Source of the DNA: Methanoculleus sp. 7T
GTDB lineage: Archaea; Halobacteriota; Methanomicrobia; Methanomicrobiales; Methanoculleaceae
NCBI RefSeq assembly: GCF_023195915.1
Contig: NZ_JALPRP010000001.1
Coordinates: 868,001-932,000 of the forward strand
Length of the DNA: 64,000 nucleotides
Reading direction: 5' to 3'
Part shown: in pieces, positions 44,105 through 52,898 of the stretch
Position numbering within the stretch: position 1 is the stretch's first letter
Layout: every line of letters starts with the position of its first letter
Made by a program: the position numbers and the translations under genes
The notes under the pieces: model-generated
What the model saw: only the letters and a program-made list of their open reading frames with translations
Databases searched by the model: none
Told to the model about the DNA's origin: nothing

Positions 44105-45283
44105 GTGCAGCCGACCGGGCGGGACGCGACCGTCGCCGTCGTCGGGTGCGACGGATACGCGCCTGACGAGGTCGATGCGGCAGTCCGTCGTGCAGTCGAC
44201 CTCCTCGGCGGCATCGAGAAGTTCGTAGCCCCGGGAGAACGGGTGCTCCTCAAACCGAACCTCCTGCAGGGCCAGGAGCCGGAGCGGTGCGTCACGACCC
44301 ACCCCGCGGTCGTCGCTGCCGTCGCCGGGCTTCTTGTGGAGCGCGGGTGTCGGGTCGTCATCGGCGACAGCCCGGGGGCCGGGATCGTCTACAACGAAGC
44401 GAACCTGCGGCGGGCATACGCGCGGTCGGGGTTTGCCGCGGTAGCGGAGGAGACGGGGGTCGCCTTGAACTACGACACCGGCTGCCGGACCGTCGCGTAT
44501 CCCGAGGGCGAGGTGATGAAGCAGTTCTCCATCATCGCCCCGGCCGTGGATGCCGACGCGATCGTGGTCGTCTCCAAGGCAAAGACCCACATGTGGACCC
44601 GGATGACGGGTGCCGCGAAGAACCTCTTCGGGCTCATCCCCGGGCTCGAGAAGCCGGTCTTCCACTTTCGGTTCCGCGACGAGTACGCCTTCGGGAGGAT
44701 GATCGTCGACCTCAACGAGTGCATGAGGCCAAGGCTTCAGGTCGTGGACGCGGTCATGGCGATGGAGGGAGACGGCCCCCAGTCCGGCAGCCCGCGGAAG
44801 GTCGGGGTGATCCTTGCCGGAAGCGACTCTTCGGCCGTGGACACTGTCCTTGCCCGGCTTATCGGCATGGACCCGCTCGAGATCGGGAGCATCAGGAGTG
44901 CAGTCGAGCGCGGCCTTATCGATCCCGCGGCCGTCCGGACGGTCGGCGACAACCCGGCGGACTTCGCGGTTCCCGACTTCAAAAAGCCCTCCACCTACGC
45001 CGGCGGCGGGGCGGGTATCTGGCGGCGTGTGGTTCTCGCCGTCGTCCAGCGGTTCGGAAAGGCCTACGCCCCCCGGCCCGCCGTGATTGCGCAAGCCTGC
45101 ATCGGCTGCGGGAAGTGCGAGCGAATCTGCCCGGTGCATGCAATCACCATCACGGAGGGCAAGGCAACGATTGACCTTGCCCGATGCATTCGGTGCTACT
45201 GCTGCCACGAGATGTGCACCGAGCACGCCGTCGCCCTCTCCCGAGGCCCGGCCGGCAGACTCCTCGCTCGCCTGCTCGGGTGA
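44105..45283 (+). CDS. DUF362 protein with two C-terminal [4Fe-4S] ferredoxin motifs
   Basis: The 392-residue protein has a DUF362 domain (about 10-300; GERVLLKPNLLQGQEPERCVTTHPAVVAAVAGLL, VVIGDSPGAGI, VSKAKTHMWTRMTGAAKNLFGLIPG) and a ferredoxin tail with CIGCGKCERICP and CIRCYCCHEMC. The role is unknown; electron transfer linked to a redox or cofactor reaction is implied by the clusters. The GTG at 44105 begins one base after the RNase III stop, so the genes are coupled; the frame extends back inside rnc but that part is not coding. The second motif has an irregular CxxCxCC pattern. Confidence 0.87.
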   Translation: MQPTGRDATVAVVGCDGYAPDEVDAAVRRAVDLLGGIEKFVAPGERVLLKPNLLQGQEPERCVTTHPAVVAAVAGLLVERGCRVVIGDSPGAGIVYNEANLRRAYARSGFAAVAEETGVALNYDTGCRTVAYPEGEVMKQFSIIAPAVDADAIVVVSKAKTHMWTRMTGAAKNLFGLIPGLEKPVFHFRFRDEYAFGRMIVDLNECMRPRLQVVDAVMAMEGDGPQSGSPRKVGVILAGSDSSAVDTVLARLIGMDPLEIGSIRSAVERGLIDPAAVRTVGDNPADFAVPDFKKPSTYAGGGAGIWRRVVLAVVQRFGKAYAPRPAVIAQACIGCGKCERICPVHAITITEGKATIDLARCIRCYCCHEMCTEHAVALSRGPAGRLLARLLG

Positions 45284-45333
45284 GGACGGCCGGCCGAAAC
45301 GCTCATCTGTGATCGGAAGAAGAGCAGGCGACT

Positions 45334-45699
45334 ATGTCATGCCCGTTCTGCAACCCGGCCCCGGAGGATATCACGGCGAAGAACGACCTCTGCTATGCCC
45401 GCTACGATATCCACCCGGTCAGCCCCGGCCACCTGCTCGTCATCCCGTTCCGGCACGTGGCGAGTTACTTTGATACGACCTACGACGAGCGAATGGCCAT
45501 CGCCCGACTCATCGACGACTGCAAGGCGCTCACCGAGCGTGAGTATCGCCCCGACGGCTACAACATCGGCGTCAACGTCGGGGAAGCCGCAGGACAACTC
45601 GTGATGCACGTCCACGTCCACTTCATACCCCGCTACCGGGGCGATACGGAGCACCAGGGAGGAGGCGTGCGGGGCGTGATACCAGGCAAGCATGAGTGA
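45334..45699 (+). CDS. HIT-family nucleotide hydrolase
   Basis: This 121-residue protein is a histidine-triad hydrolase. It starts CPFCN (zinc-binding in many members), has SPGHLLVIPFRHVASYFD, and carries the triad QLVMHVHVHFIPRYRGD (HxHxH). HIT enzymes cleave nucleoside phosphoramidates or dinucleotides. It lies 50 bases after the DUF362 gene and is probably in the same transcript. Confidence 0.92.
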   Translation: MSCPFCNPAPEDITAKNDLCYARYDIHPVSPGHLLVIPFRHVASYFDTTYDERMAIARLIDDCKALTEREYRPDGYNIGVNVGEAAGQLVMHVHVHFIPRYRGDTEHQGGGVRGVIPGKHE

Positions 45700-45792
45700 C
45701 GCTCCCACAGGCCTTAGCCCGGAAGAACCCCCCATATCGACTCCCGCAAAGCCGCGGAAGTTCGCGAAGAACGGCGGATGGGCGTTGCAGTC

Positions 45793-45814
45793 CCTCTCGC
45801 GGCCTTGCGAGAGG
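45793..45814. other. Hairpin in the HIT-ech gap
   Basis: CCTCTCGC and GCGAGAGG form an eight-base stem with loop ggcctt. The 280-base gap has no gene. It also holds an AT-rich ttaattatgtaa (about 45937-45948), the likely TATA region for ech, and small inverted repeats (CATAG/CTATG at 45954-45958 and 45964-45968) right where ech transcription should start. Confidence 0.45.
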
Positions 45815-45979
45815 CCGTGTCGCGGTTCGGGCGCGAAGGCGCGGTGCTTCGGCCGCCCGGTCCGCCTCACCGCTCCGCGCGGGGCCGGCACCGGATGCCC
45901 GCCGGCCGATCCCCCTAGATGCCTATTTGGAATGATTAATTATGTAAGTAGGGCATAGTTACCCTATGAGGGACAATAG

Positions 45980-47884
45980 TTGCAGACGCTGCTCTTCCTA
46001 ATACTGTTTCCCATCCTCGTCGCGTGTCTTTTATTGTTCGTTAGGCGAACGGCACTGCGTTACGCGGTGGTCGCCCTCTCGGCTCTCGCCATCGGCGGAG
46101 CATCGGTATACCTGCTCATCCAGTACGCGTTCGGGGGCGCGGTCTACTTCGCCGCATCCTCGGAGGCGGCCGATCTCGCCATGGTAGCCATCGAGATGGC
46201 GCTCGCGCTCTTCATCATCTACATGGGCGCAAAGTTCCGGAACTACCTCGCAATCGCGCTGGCCGTCATCCAAGCGGCGCTGATTGTGTATCTTGAGACG
46301 TCGTTTTCGGGGAACCTCCATGCGGCGAACAACCTCTTCATCGATCAGTTCTCCATCATCATGGCCCTGATCATCGGGATCATCGGGAGTCTCATAGCCG
46401 TATACGCGGTCAGGTACATGGAGACGTACCATCATCACCATCCTGAGGTGCGCGACCGGCAGAAGATGTTCTTCTTCGTCATCTTCGCCTTCCTCGCCGC
46501 GATGTTCGGCCTCGTCTTCTCAAACAACCTCCAATGGGTCTTCTTCTTCTGGGAGATCACCACCATCAGCTCATTCCTGCTGATCGGCTACTCGGAGACC
46601 GATGAGGCGACGAGGAACGCCTTCCGCGCCCTGGTGATGAACCTCCTCGGCGGGGTTGCGTTCGTTGCGGCGCTCATCTTCCTTGCCGCGACCGAACCGG
46701 CGAGCGGAGGCATTGAACTGAGTCGAGTGCTCGCCTCGGGCGATGCTGCCGCCGTCCTGATCCCGGCCGTCCTGATCGGGTTTGCCGGCATCACGAAGGC
46801 CGCGCTGATGCCGTTCTCCTCCTGGCTCCTCGGAGCGATGGTGGCCCCGACTCCGGTCTCGGCCCTGCTCCACTCGAGCACCATGGTCAAGGCCGGCGTC
46901 TACATCCTGGTCAGGTTCGCGCCGGTCTTTGCCGGGACCCTCGCCGGGTTCTCCGTCGGCCTCGTCGGCGCCGTGACGTTCGTCGTCGCATCCGCGATAG
47001 CGATATCGCAGAGCAACGCAAAATCGGTCCTCGCCTACTCGACGGTCGCCAACCTCGGGCTGATAGCCGCCTGTGCGGGTGTCGGGACTTACATGCTCGT
47101 CTGGGCGGCGATCCTGCTGATCATCTTCCACGCCGTCGCGAAGTCGCTCCTCTTCCTCGGGACCGGGGCGATCGAGCACCGGATCGGGAGCAGGGATATC
47201 GAGGACATGGAGGGCCTGATCGTCAGGATGCCGAAGATGGCGGCCATGATGTTCATCGGGATCGCAGGCATGTTCCTTGCGCCGTTCGGTATGCTGATCT
47301 CCAAGTGGGCGGCGATCGAGGCGTTCGTGCAGGTCCCCTTCGGCTTGGTCTTCATCGCCATCCTCGCCTACGGGAGCGCCGTCACGGTCTTCTTCTGGGC
47401 GAAGTGGATGGGCAAACTTGTCACGGTCACTCGGGGAGCGGAGCGGGTCGAGAAGGGATTCTTCGAGGAGTCTTGGGCTCCCCTCTACATCATCACCGGC
47501 CTCGTGATAGCGGCCGTCTTCCTCTTCCCGGTCATATCCTCGACGCTGATCGAGCCCTACGTCCTTGCGATCTACGGGGTTACGGCGGGCCTTGCGCAGA
47601 CAAACGTCGCTATCATGCTCCTGATGATGGCCCTGCTCCTAGTCCTCCCGGTCTCGTTCTTCCTCTTCCGGAGGACCGCAAAGCACCTCCCTGCCTACAT
47701 GGGGGGGAGGCCGGCGACGCCTGACCTGCACTTCGCGGGGTCCCTCGGCCTGACCCGGGAAGCCCAGACGCAGAACTACTACCTCACCGACTACTTCGGC
47801 GAGGCGAGGCTCTTCCGCCCCGGAGCAGTGGTCTGCATAGCCCTGATCATCGCATCATGGGTTCTCGCGGGGGTGGCCCTATGA
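45980..47884 (+). CDS. echA: Ech hydrogenase subunit A (NuoL/antiporter-like)
   Basis: This 634-residue membrane protein is the ion-translocating antiporter-like subunit. It has some 15 or more hydrophobic helices and proton-pathway residues in family context: FFFWEITTISSFLLIGY (Glu in helix 5), GFAGITKAALMPFSSWLLGAM, PTPVSALLHSSTMVKAGVYIL, and SVLAYSTVANLGLI. The start is TTG at 45980 with gaggg eight bases upstream. It overlaps echB by four bases (ATGA) and leads the six-gene operon. Confidence 0.93.
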   Translation: MQTLLFLILFPILVACLLLFVRRTALRYAVVALSALAIGGASVYLLIQYAFGGAVYFAASSEAADLAMVAIEMALALFIIYMGAKFRNYLAIALAVIQAALIVYLETSFSGNLHAANNLFIDQFSIIMALIIGIIGSLIAVYAVRYMETYHHHHPEVRDRQKMFFFVIFAFLAAMFGLVFSNNLQWVFFFWEITTISSFLLIGYSETDEATRNAFRALVMNLLGGVAFVAALIFLAATEPASGGIELSRVLASGDAAAVLIPAVLIGFAGITKAALMPFSSWLLGAMVAPTPVSALLHSSTMVKAGVYILVRFAPVFAGTLAGFSVGLVGAVTFVVASAIAISQSNAKSVLAYSTVANLGLIAACAGVGTYMLVWAAILLIIFHAVAKSLLFLGTGAIEHRIGSRDIEDMEGLIVRMPKMAAMMFIGIAGMFLAPFGMLISKWAAIEAFVQVPFGLVFIAILAYGSAVTVFFWAKWMGKLVTVTRGAERVEKGFFEESWAPLYIITGLVIAAVFLFPVISSTLIEPYVLAIYGVTAGLAQTNVAIMLLMMALLLVLPVSFFLFRRTAKHLPAYMGGRPATPDLHFAGSLGLTREAQTQNYYLTDYFGEARLFRPGAVVCIALIIASWVLAGVAL

Positions 47885-48741
47885 ACTGGCTCATCGGCGC
47901 GGTCCTCTTCCTCATCCTCGCGCCCATCGCCGGCGGCCTCATCGCCGGAATCGATCGAAAGATCACCGCGCGGATGCAAGGGAGGGTCGGGCCGCCGCTC
48001 CTGCAGCCCTTCTACGACGTCGGCAAACTCTTCGAGAAGGAGAACGTCGTCGTCGTCACGGCGCAGAACTTCTATGTCCTCGCCTACCTGGTCTTCATCG
48101 CCCTCTCCGGAGCGCTCTTCTTCGCGGGAGGGGACCTGCTCTTGACCGTCTTCGCCTTCACGCTCGCCCACGTCTTCCTGGTGCTCGGGGCCTACGCGGT
48201 CCACTCGCCCTACAGCCATATCGGGGCCGAGCGCGAACTGATCCAGTTGATGGCCTACGAGCCGATGATCATCCTTGCCGCCGTCGGGCTCTACATGGTC
48301 AGCGGGAGCTTCTACGTCGCCGAGATCGCCGCCGTGACCGTGCCTGCGATTCTCTACCTCCCCGGCGTCTTCCTCGGGCTTGCCGTCATCCTGACGATCA
48401 AACTCAGGAAGTCTCCCTTCGACATCTCGACGTCGCACCACGCGCACCAGGAGATCGTCAAGGGCATCACGACAGAGTTCTCGGGCTCGACGCTCGGCCA
48501 GATCGAGATCGCCCACTGGTACGAGAACGTCTTCCTCCTCGGGCTCGTCTACCTCTTCTTCAGTTGGAACCCAATCATCGGGATCATCGCAGTCGCGGTC
48601 ACCTACGTAGCCGAGGTCTTCATCGACAACGTCACCGCACGGGCCCGCTGGCAGGCCGCCCTGAAGAGCGGGTGGCTTGCCGCACTACTCGGCATCGCGA
48701 ACTTGGCGATCCTCTCCTATATGACGATCGGAGGTGTATGA
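47881..48741 (+). CDS. echB: Ech hydrogenase subunit B (NuoH-like)
   Basis: The 286-residue membrane subunit corresponds to NuoH of complex I and joins the hydrogenase module to the membrane. Conserved segments are GLIAGIDRKITARMQGRVGPPLLQPFYDVGKLFEKE (about 20-55), YSHIGAERELIQLMAYEPMII, and SPFDISTSHHAHQEIVKGITTEFSG, which at the membrane surface forms part of the coupling region. It has seven or eight helices. It overlaps both neighbours by four bases. Confidence 0.95.
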   Translation: MNWLIGAVLFLILAPIAGGLIAGIDRKITARMQGRVGPPLLQPFYDVGKLFEKENVVVVTAQNFYVLAYLVFIALSGALFFAGGDLLLTVFAFTLAHVFLVLGAYAVHSPYSHIGAERELIQLMAYEPMIILAAVGLYMVSGSFYVAEIAAVTVPAILYLPGVFLGLAVILTIKLRKSPFDISTSHHAHQEIVKGITTEFSGSTLGQIEIAHWYENVFLLGLVYLFFSWNPIIGIIAVAVTYVAEVFIDNVTARARWQAALKSGWLAALLGIANLAILSYMTIGGV

Positions 48742-49229
48742 GTACCATGGCATTCCTGAAGCGATCACCCTGGATCCTTCACTACGATGCGTCCAGTTGC
48801 AACGGGTGCGACATCGAGGTGCTCGCATGCTTGACGCCGCTCTACGACGTGGAGCGGTTCGGCATTATCAACACTGGAAACCCCAAGCACGCGGATATCC
48901 TGCTGATCACCGGCGGGATCAACGAGTTGAACCGGGCGGTGGTCAGGAACCTCTACGAGCAGATGCCGGAGCCGAAAGTAGTCATTGCGATCGGTGCCTG
49001 CGCCGCGACCGGCGGCATATTCCGGGAGTGCTACAATATCGCGGGAGGCGTCGACAAGGTTATCCCCGTCGACGTCTATGTCCCGGGATGCGCGGCCCGG
49101 CCGGAACAGATCATCGACGGTGTCGTGAAGGCGCTCGGGATCCTCGAGGAGAAGCGCGAGAAGATGGTAGGAGAGGCGCGGATAAAAGAAGACGCGCGAC
49201 ATGCGGCAGAGGCAGGTGAGAGTGCATGA
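48738..49229 (+). CDS. echC: Ech hydrogenase small subunit C (NuoB-like)
   Basis: The 163-residue small subunit carries the proximal [4Fe-4S] cluster. Ligands are visible in CNGCDIEVLACL, IGACAATGG and VPGCAARPEQII. Electrons pass between this cluster and the NiFe site in EchE. The ATG at 48738 overlaps the echB stop. It lacks the long C-terminal extension of classic hydrogenase small subunits, as expected for Ech types. It overlaps echD by four bases. Confidence 0.95.
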   Translation: MSTMAFLKRSPWILHYDASSCNGCDIEVLACLTPLYDVERFGIINTGNPKHADILLITGGINELNRAVVRNLYEQMPEPKVVIAIGACAATGGIFRECYNIAGGVDKVIPVDVYVPGCAARPEQIIDGVVKALGILEEKREKMVGEARIKEDARHAAEAGESA

Positions 49230-49609
49230 CGATAGTCAAAGAAGAGCAGACAATAACCGGCGTCGCGCTGGAGGACCTCGTGCGAGAGGTCGAAGGACTC
49301 CATGCCGACGGCTACCGCCTCGTCCAGATCGGGTGTACGGACGTCGGCGGCGCTTACGAGGTCAACTACTCGTTCGATAAGGGCTACCAGTTCAAGAACC
49401 TCCGCCTGACGGTCGGGCCGGAGACGGAGGTCCCGAGCATATCCGGCATCTACTGGGGGGCGTTCGTCTACGAGAACGAGATGCACGACCTCTTCGGGAT
49501 CCCGGTCGTCGGGATAAACATCGACTTTAAGGGGACGTTCATCAAGACGGCGAAGAAGTATCCGTTCAGCGTCACAAGAAGCGGAGGTGACCGATGCCGA
49601 AACGCATAG
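49226..49609 (+). CDS. echD: Ech hydrogenase subunit D (NuoC-like)
   Basis: This 127-residue hydrophilic subunit matches the NuoC/EchD family; the hallmark is YENEMHDLFGIPVVG (about 83-97). It has no cofactor and helps assemble the peripheral arm. It overlaps echC by four bases and echE by 16. Confidence 0.92.
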   Translation: MTIVKEEQTITGVALEDLVREVEGLHADGYRLVQIGCTDVGGAYEVNYSFDKGYQFKNLRLTVGPETEVPSISGIYWGAFVYENEMHDLFGIPVVGINIDFKGTFIKTAKKYPFSVTRSGGDRCRNA

Positions 49610-50673
49610 TCGTGCCGTTCGGGCCGCAGCACCCGGTGCTGCCGGAGCCGATCCACCTCGACCTCGTCCTTGAGGACGAGTTGGTGGTGGATGTAGTGCC
49701 CTCCATCGGCTACATCCACCGAGGACTTGAACAACTGGTGCAGAAGCGCGAGTACACCGAGTACGTCTATGTGGCTGAGCGGATCTGCGGAATCTGCAGT
49801 TTCATGCACGCGCTCTGCTACTGCCAGGGGATCGAGCATATCATGGATATCGAGGTCCCTGACCGGGCGAGGTATCTCCGGACGATCTGGTCGGAGTGCT
49901 CGCGCCTCCACTCCCACCTCCTCTGGCTCGGGCTCTTTGCTGACGGGATGGGCTTTGAGAACCTCTTCATGCGGTCTTGGCAACTCCGGGAGAGCGTGCT
50001 CGACGTGCTCGAGGATACCACCGGCGGCCGGGTCATCCAGGGCACCTGCAAGGTCGGCGGGGTCAGGCGCGACATCGGGCAGGAGAAACTCGACGAGATG
50101 CACCGGGCGCTGGACCCCTTCGAGGAGCAGTGCCGGGACCTCGGCGACGTCTTCTTAAACGACGAGACGGTGAAGTACCGTCTCCAGGGGCTCGGAGTCC
50201 TCTCGAAGGACGAGGCCTACGCCCTCGGGTCGGCAGGGCCGACCCTCCGGGGAAGCGGGGTCGCGGTGGATCTCCGGGAGACCGGGTATGCCGCCTACGG
50301 AGACCTCGGCTTCAAGCCGGTCGTCGAGACCGCCGGAGACTGCTACGCCAGGTGCGCCGTCCGCGTCCGGGAACTCCACTCCTCCATCGACCTTATCCGG
50401 AGGGCGATCGAGGAGATGCCCGAAGGGCCGCTCGACGTGAAGGTGAAGGGAGCGCCGGACGGCGAGTACTTCTCCCGCGTGGAGCAGCCGCGGGGCGAGG
50501 TCGTCCACTACCTGCGGGGCGACGGCACCAAGCACCTCGCCCGTGCCCGTATCAGGACACCGACGCTTGCAAACATCCCGGCGCTTGTAAAGATGCTTCC
50601 GGGCGCCCAACTCGCCGATGTCCCGGTCGTCGTCCTCTCGATCGACCCCTGCATCAGCTGCACGGAGAGGTGA
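49594..50673 (+). CDS. echE: Ech hydrogenase large subunit E ([NiFe] catalytic)
   Basis: The 359-residue large subunit has both nickel-binding CxxC pairs: RICGIC (Cys65, Cys68) and DPCISC (Cys353, Cys356) at the C-terminus. This separates it from NuoD-type proteins, in which the ligands are lost, and shows that the complex is a true hydrogenase. The protein ends three residues after the last cysteine (TER), so no long peptide needs removal after nickel insertion. Other features: PFGPQHPVLPEP and IGYIHRGLEQL. Confidence 0.97.
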   Translation: MPKRIVVPFGPQHPVLPEPIHLDLVLEDELVVDVVPSIGYIHRGLEQLVQKREYTEYVYVAERICGICSFMHALCYCQGIEHIMDIEVPDRARYLRTIWSECSRLHSHLLWLGLFADGMGFENLFMRSWQLRESVLDVLEDTTGGRVIQGTCKVGGVRRDIGQEKLDEMHRALDPFEEQCRDLGDVFLNDETVKYRLQGLGVLSKDEAYALGSAGPTLRGSGVAVDLRETGYAAYGDLGFKPVVETAGDCYARCAVRVRELHSSIDLIRRAIEEMPEGPLDVKVKGAPDGEYFSRVEQPRGEVVHYLRGDGTKHLARARIRTPTLANIPALVKMLPGAQLADVPVVVLSIDPCISCTER

Positions 50674-50680
50674 AGGCGGA

Positions 50681-51073
50681 ATGGGACTCTTTGAGATGAC
50701 AAAAACCGTCCTCCGGAACCTTGTGAGAGGCCCGGTCACCCGGCGGTATCCGGCGGTGCCGGCACGGACGAGCCCCCTCACCCGGGGGCACGTCGTCTTC
50801 GACCCGGCCACATGCCGCTCCTGCGGCCTCTGTTCGCGCCGGTGCCCGTGCGAGGCGATCCGAATCGAGAAGGAGGCGAAGGTCTGGGAGATCGACCGTA
50901 TGCGGTGCGTCGCCTGCGGCGACTGCGTCGAGGGCTGCCCGTTCGGGAGCATCACGATGGAGCAAGACTACCTCCCGCCGGTGGTTGAGCATGTGGTGGA
51001 GCGCCACACGATCACCTACGTAAAGCCCGAGAAGCCCGCGAAGAAACCGACCGAAGAGAGCGCGGGCGCGTGA
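50681..51073 (+). CDS. echF: Ech hydrogenase ferredoxin subunit F (NuoI-like)
   Basis: This 130-residue iron-sulfur subunit has two [4Fe-4S] motifs, CRSCGLCSRRCP and CVACGDCVEGCP, that link EchC to soluble ferredoxin. The complex oxidises H2 with ferredoxin reduction driven by ion gradient, or runs in reverse. The ATG at 50681 has aaggcgga upstream; the frame's earlier part lies inside echE. It is the last gene of the operon. Confidence 0.95.
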   Translation: MGLFEMTKTVLRNLVRGPVTRRYPAVPARTSPLTRGHVVFDPATCRSCGLCSRRCPCEAIRIEKEAKVWEIDRMRCVACGDCVEGCPFGSITMEQDYLPPVVEHVVERHTITYVKPEKPAKKPTEESAGA

Positions 51074-51439
51074 AGAAGGGAGCCGGGGCCCCTAAATCCT
51101 CGGCGGGATCTTTTTTCCTTGAGAATGATCGACAAGAGCGTTAGCGGTCGGCGTGGATTTGGGCACTGTCATCCAGGTTACGGTTACCCAGAGAACCGAA
51201 GCTGTAAGAGAACCCAGTACACTGGACCATGGTGGCTATCGCCACGGGGGAGGGGCTGACGGGGAGGGGGTGGGGGCCGCTCCCCCTCCCCTGTCCCCAC
51301 CCCCAACAAGATACCCGGTGGAAAACCGTGGATGGGCATGGGTGACCAGCGAGAATTCAAAACCGCTGAGGTACGAGGGAGTTAGATGCGTGCCCAGAAG
51401 ACAAGGACCATCCTGTTCCGCCGCCCGCCCCTCACCCCC
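51074..51439. repeat. Intergenic region with a partial copy of the dispersed repeat
   Basis: After a T-rich stretch (atcttttttcctt, about 51107-51119) that may end the ech transcript, the region 51235-51310 carries tggctatcgccacgg and ggggaggggctgacggggag as at 42257, followed by complementary ccccctcccc. The small-hairpin part near 51355-51385 (aaccgctgaggtacgag) is degraded. No gene is seen. Confidence 0.6.
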
Positions 51440-52810
51440 TCACTTCCGCACCATCGGGTGGACCATATGGATGATGTCGTAGGCGTTGCTCGGGTAGGCC
51501 CACGGGATCGCGTCCAGCGTGAGATCGTCTACCGTCATCCCATGCTTGATCGCGAGAGCGAAGATATTGATCACCTCCTCTACGTGATGTCCGATGAGGT
51601 GGGCCCCGAGGATCCTGCGGGAGCCGCTCTCGATCAGGAGTTTGTAGCCTGAATGCCTCTGGCCGATGCTCCGGTTCGTGAACCGGCCTGATAGGTCGCC
51701 GGTGTGGACGACGTAGGATATCCCCTTCGCCTTCGCCGCCTCTTCCGTGAGCCCGACGGATGCGATGGGCGGCGTCGTGAAGACGGCGCTCGGGACGACG
51801 GAGTAATCCGTGGTCTTGGTGTTGCCGTTTAGGATGTTGTCGACGACGATATGGGCGTCCCTCACCGCCACCGGCGTCAACTGCGGACTTCCTGCGTTTG
51901 CGTCCCCGGCCACGTAGACGGCCGGGTTTGAGACGCTCTGGAGGTAATCGTTGACGACAATCCCCCGACGGTCGACCTCGACCCCTCCGGCCGCAAGGTC
52001 GAGCCCCTCGATCGCAGGGACCCTCCCGGCGCCGTGGACGACCATATCGGCCTCGATGGTCTGCTCCGCTCCCTCCCTCCCGGCCCGTACCAAAAAACCG
52101 GCGGTGCCCTTCTCGACCGAGCAAAGCGGCATGTTCACCTGCACATCGATCCCGATCTCTCTCGACGCCAGCACCATCCGGTCGACGATATCGGGATCGA
52201 ACCCCCGAAGCACCCTTCCGCTCCGCTGGAGAATGGTCGCCCTCGACCCGGCCCTGGCGGCTACATGGGCGAACTCGAACGATATGTAGCCTCCGCCGAT
52301 GAAGACGATCCGGTCCGGGAGGGTCTCGAGGTAGAAGAAATCGTCGCTCGGGGTCACGAGGTCCGCACCCGGGACGTCAAGCGGCCGGGGGTGCGCACCT
52401 ACGGCGATGACGATGTGCCGGGCCGTGAGCAAGTCGCCGCCGATCGCCACCCGGTTCGGACCGGTGAACCGGGCAAACCCCCGGTAGGTATGGATGCCCT
52501 TCTTCCGGAAATTCTCCTCCTTCCGCCGGGGGATAGGGTCGGTGAATGAGTGGACGAACGCGACCAGCCGCGGCCAGTCGATCGATATCTCTCCCCTGAT
52601 GCCGTTCCCCTGCTGATCGCGGATACGCGCCGCCACCTCCGCGGCGCCGGCGAGCACCTTCTTCGGGACGCACCCCCGGAGAGCGCACGTCCCCCCGTAA
52701 ACCCGGCTATCGGTGATCGCCACGTCCATACCGGCATCTCTGCAGTGCCAGGCGATATCGGAACCTGCAACCCCGGTCCCGATGACGATGAGATCGTACT
52801 CCCGCTCCAT
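51440..52810 (-). CDS. Pyridine nucleotide-disulfide oxidoreductase
   Basis: This 456-residue flavoprotein belongs to the glutathione reductase/dihydrolipoamide dehydrogenase family. The FAD fold IVIGTGVAGSDIAWHC is followed by the redox disulfide GGTCALRGCVPKK (about 39-51). The NAD(P) fold is VFIGGGYISFEFAHV, and VYVAGDANAG is the second FAD motif. The C-terminal dimer interface reads AYPSNAYD where glutathione and lipoamide enzymes have HPT, so the usual catalytic histidine is missing and the substrate is probably different. The ATG at 52810 has ggag upstream. It stands alone. Confidence 0.9.
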   Translation of the reverse strand: MEREYDLIVIGTGVAGSDIAWHCRDAGMDVAITDSRVYGGTCALRGCVPKKVLAGAAEVAARIRDQQGNGIRGEISIDWPRLVAFVHSFTDPIPRRKEENFRKKGIHTYRGFARFTGPNRVAIGGDLLTARHIVIAVGAHPRPLDVPGADLVTPSDDFFYLETLPDRIVFIGGGYISFEFAHVAARAGSRATILQRSGRVLRGFDPDIVDRMVLASREIGIDVQVNMPLCSVEKGTAGFLVRAGREGAEQTIEADMVVHGAGRVPAIEGLDLAAGGVEVDRRGIVVNDYLQSVSNPAVYVAGDANAGSPQLTPVAVRDAHIVVDNILNGNTKTTDYSVVPSAVFTTPPIASVGLTEEAAKAKGISYVVHTGDLSGRFTNRSIGQRHSGYKLLIESGSRRILGAHLIGHHVEEVINIFALAIKHGMTVDDLTLDAIPWAYPSNAYDIIHMVHPMVRK

Positions 52811-52898
52811 AGTGAGGCTCCGATTGCCACGGAGCGCCATAAAGGTTTACCCGGACGAGAAGGGCCGGAGAAACGAGCGAGTACGGGGCTTCGGCCCG

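Noticed and set aside
45980-51073. Reading the operon as complex I (Nuo/Fpo) or formate hydrogenlyase
   Set aside because: The large subunit keeps both Ni-binding CxxC pairs, and the set is six genes with a single antiporter-like subunit, as in Ech; no F420 or formate subunit is present.
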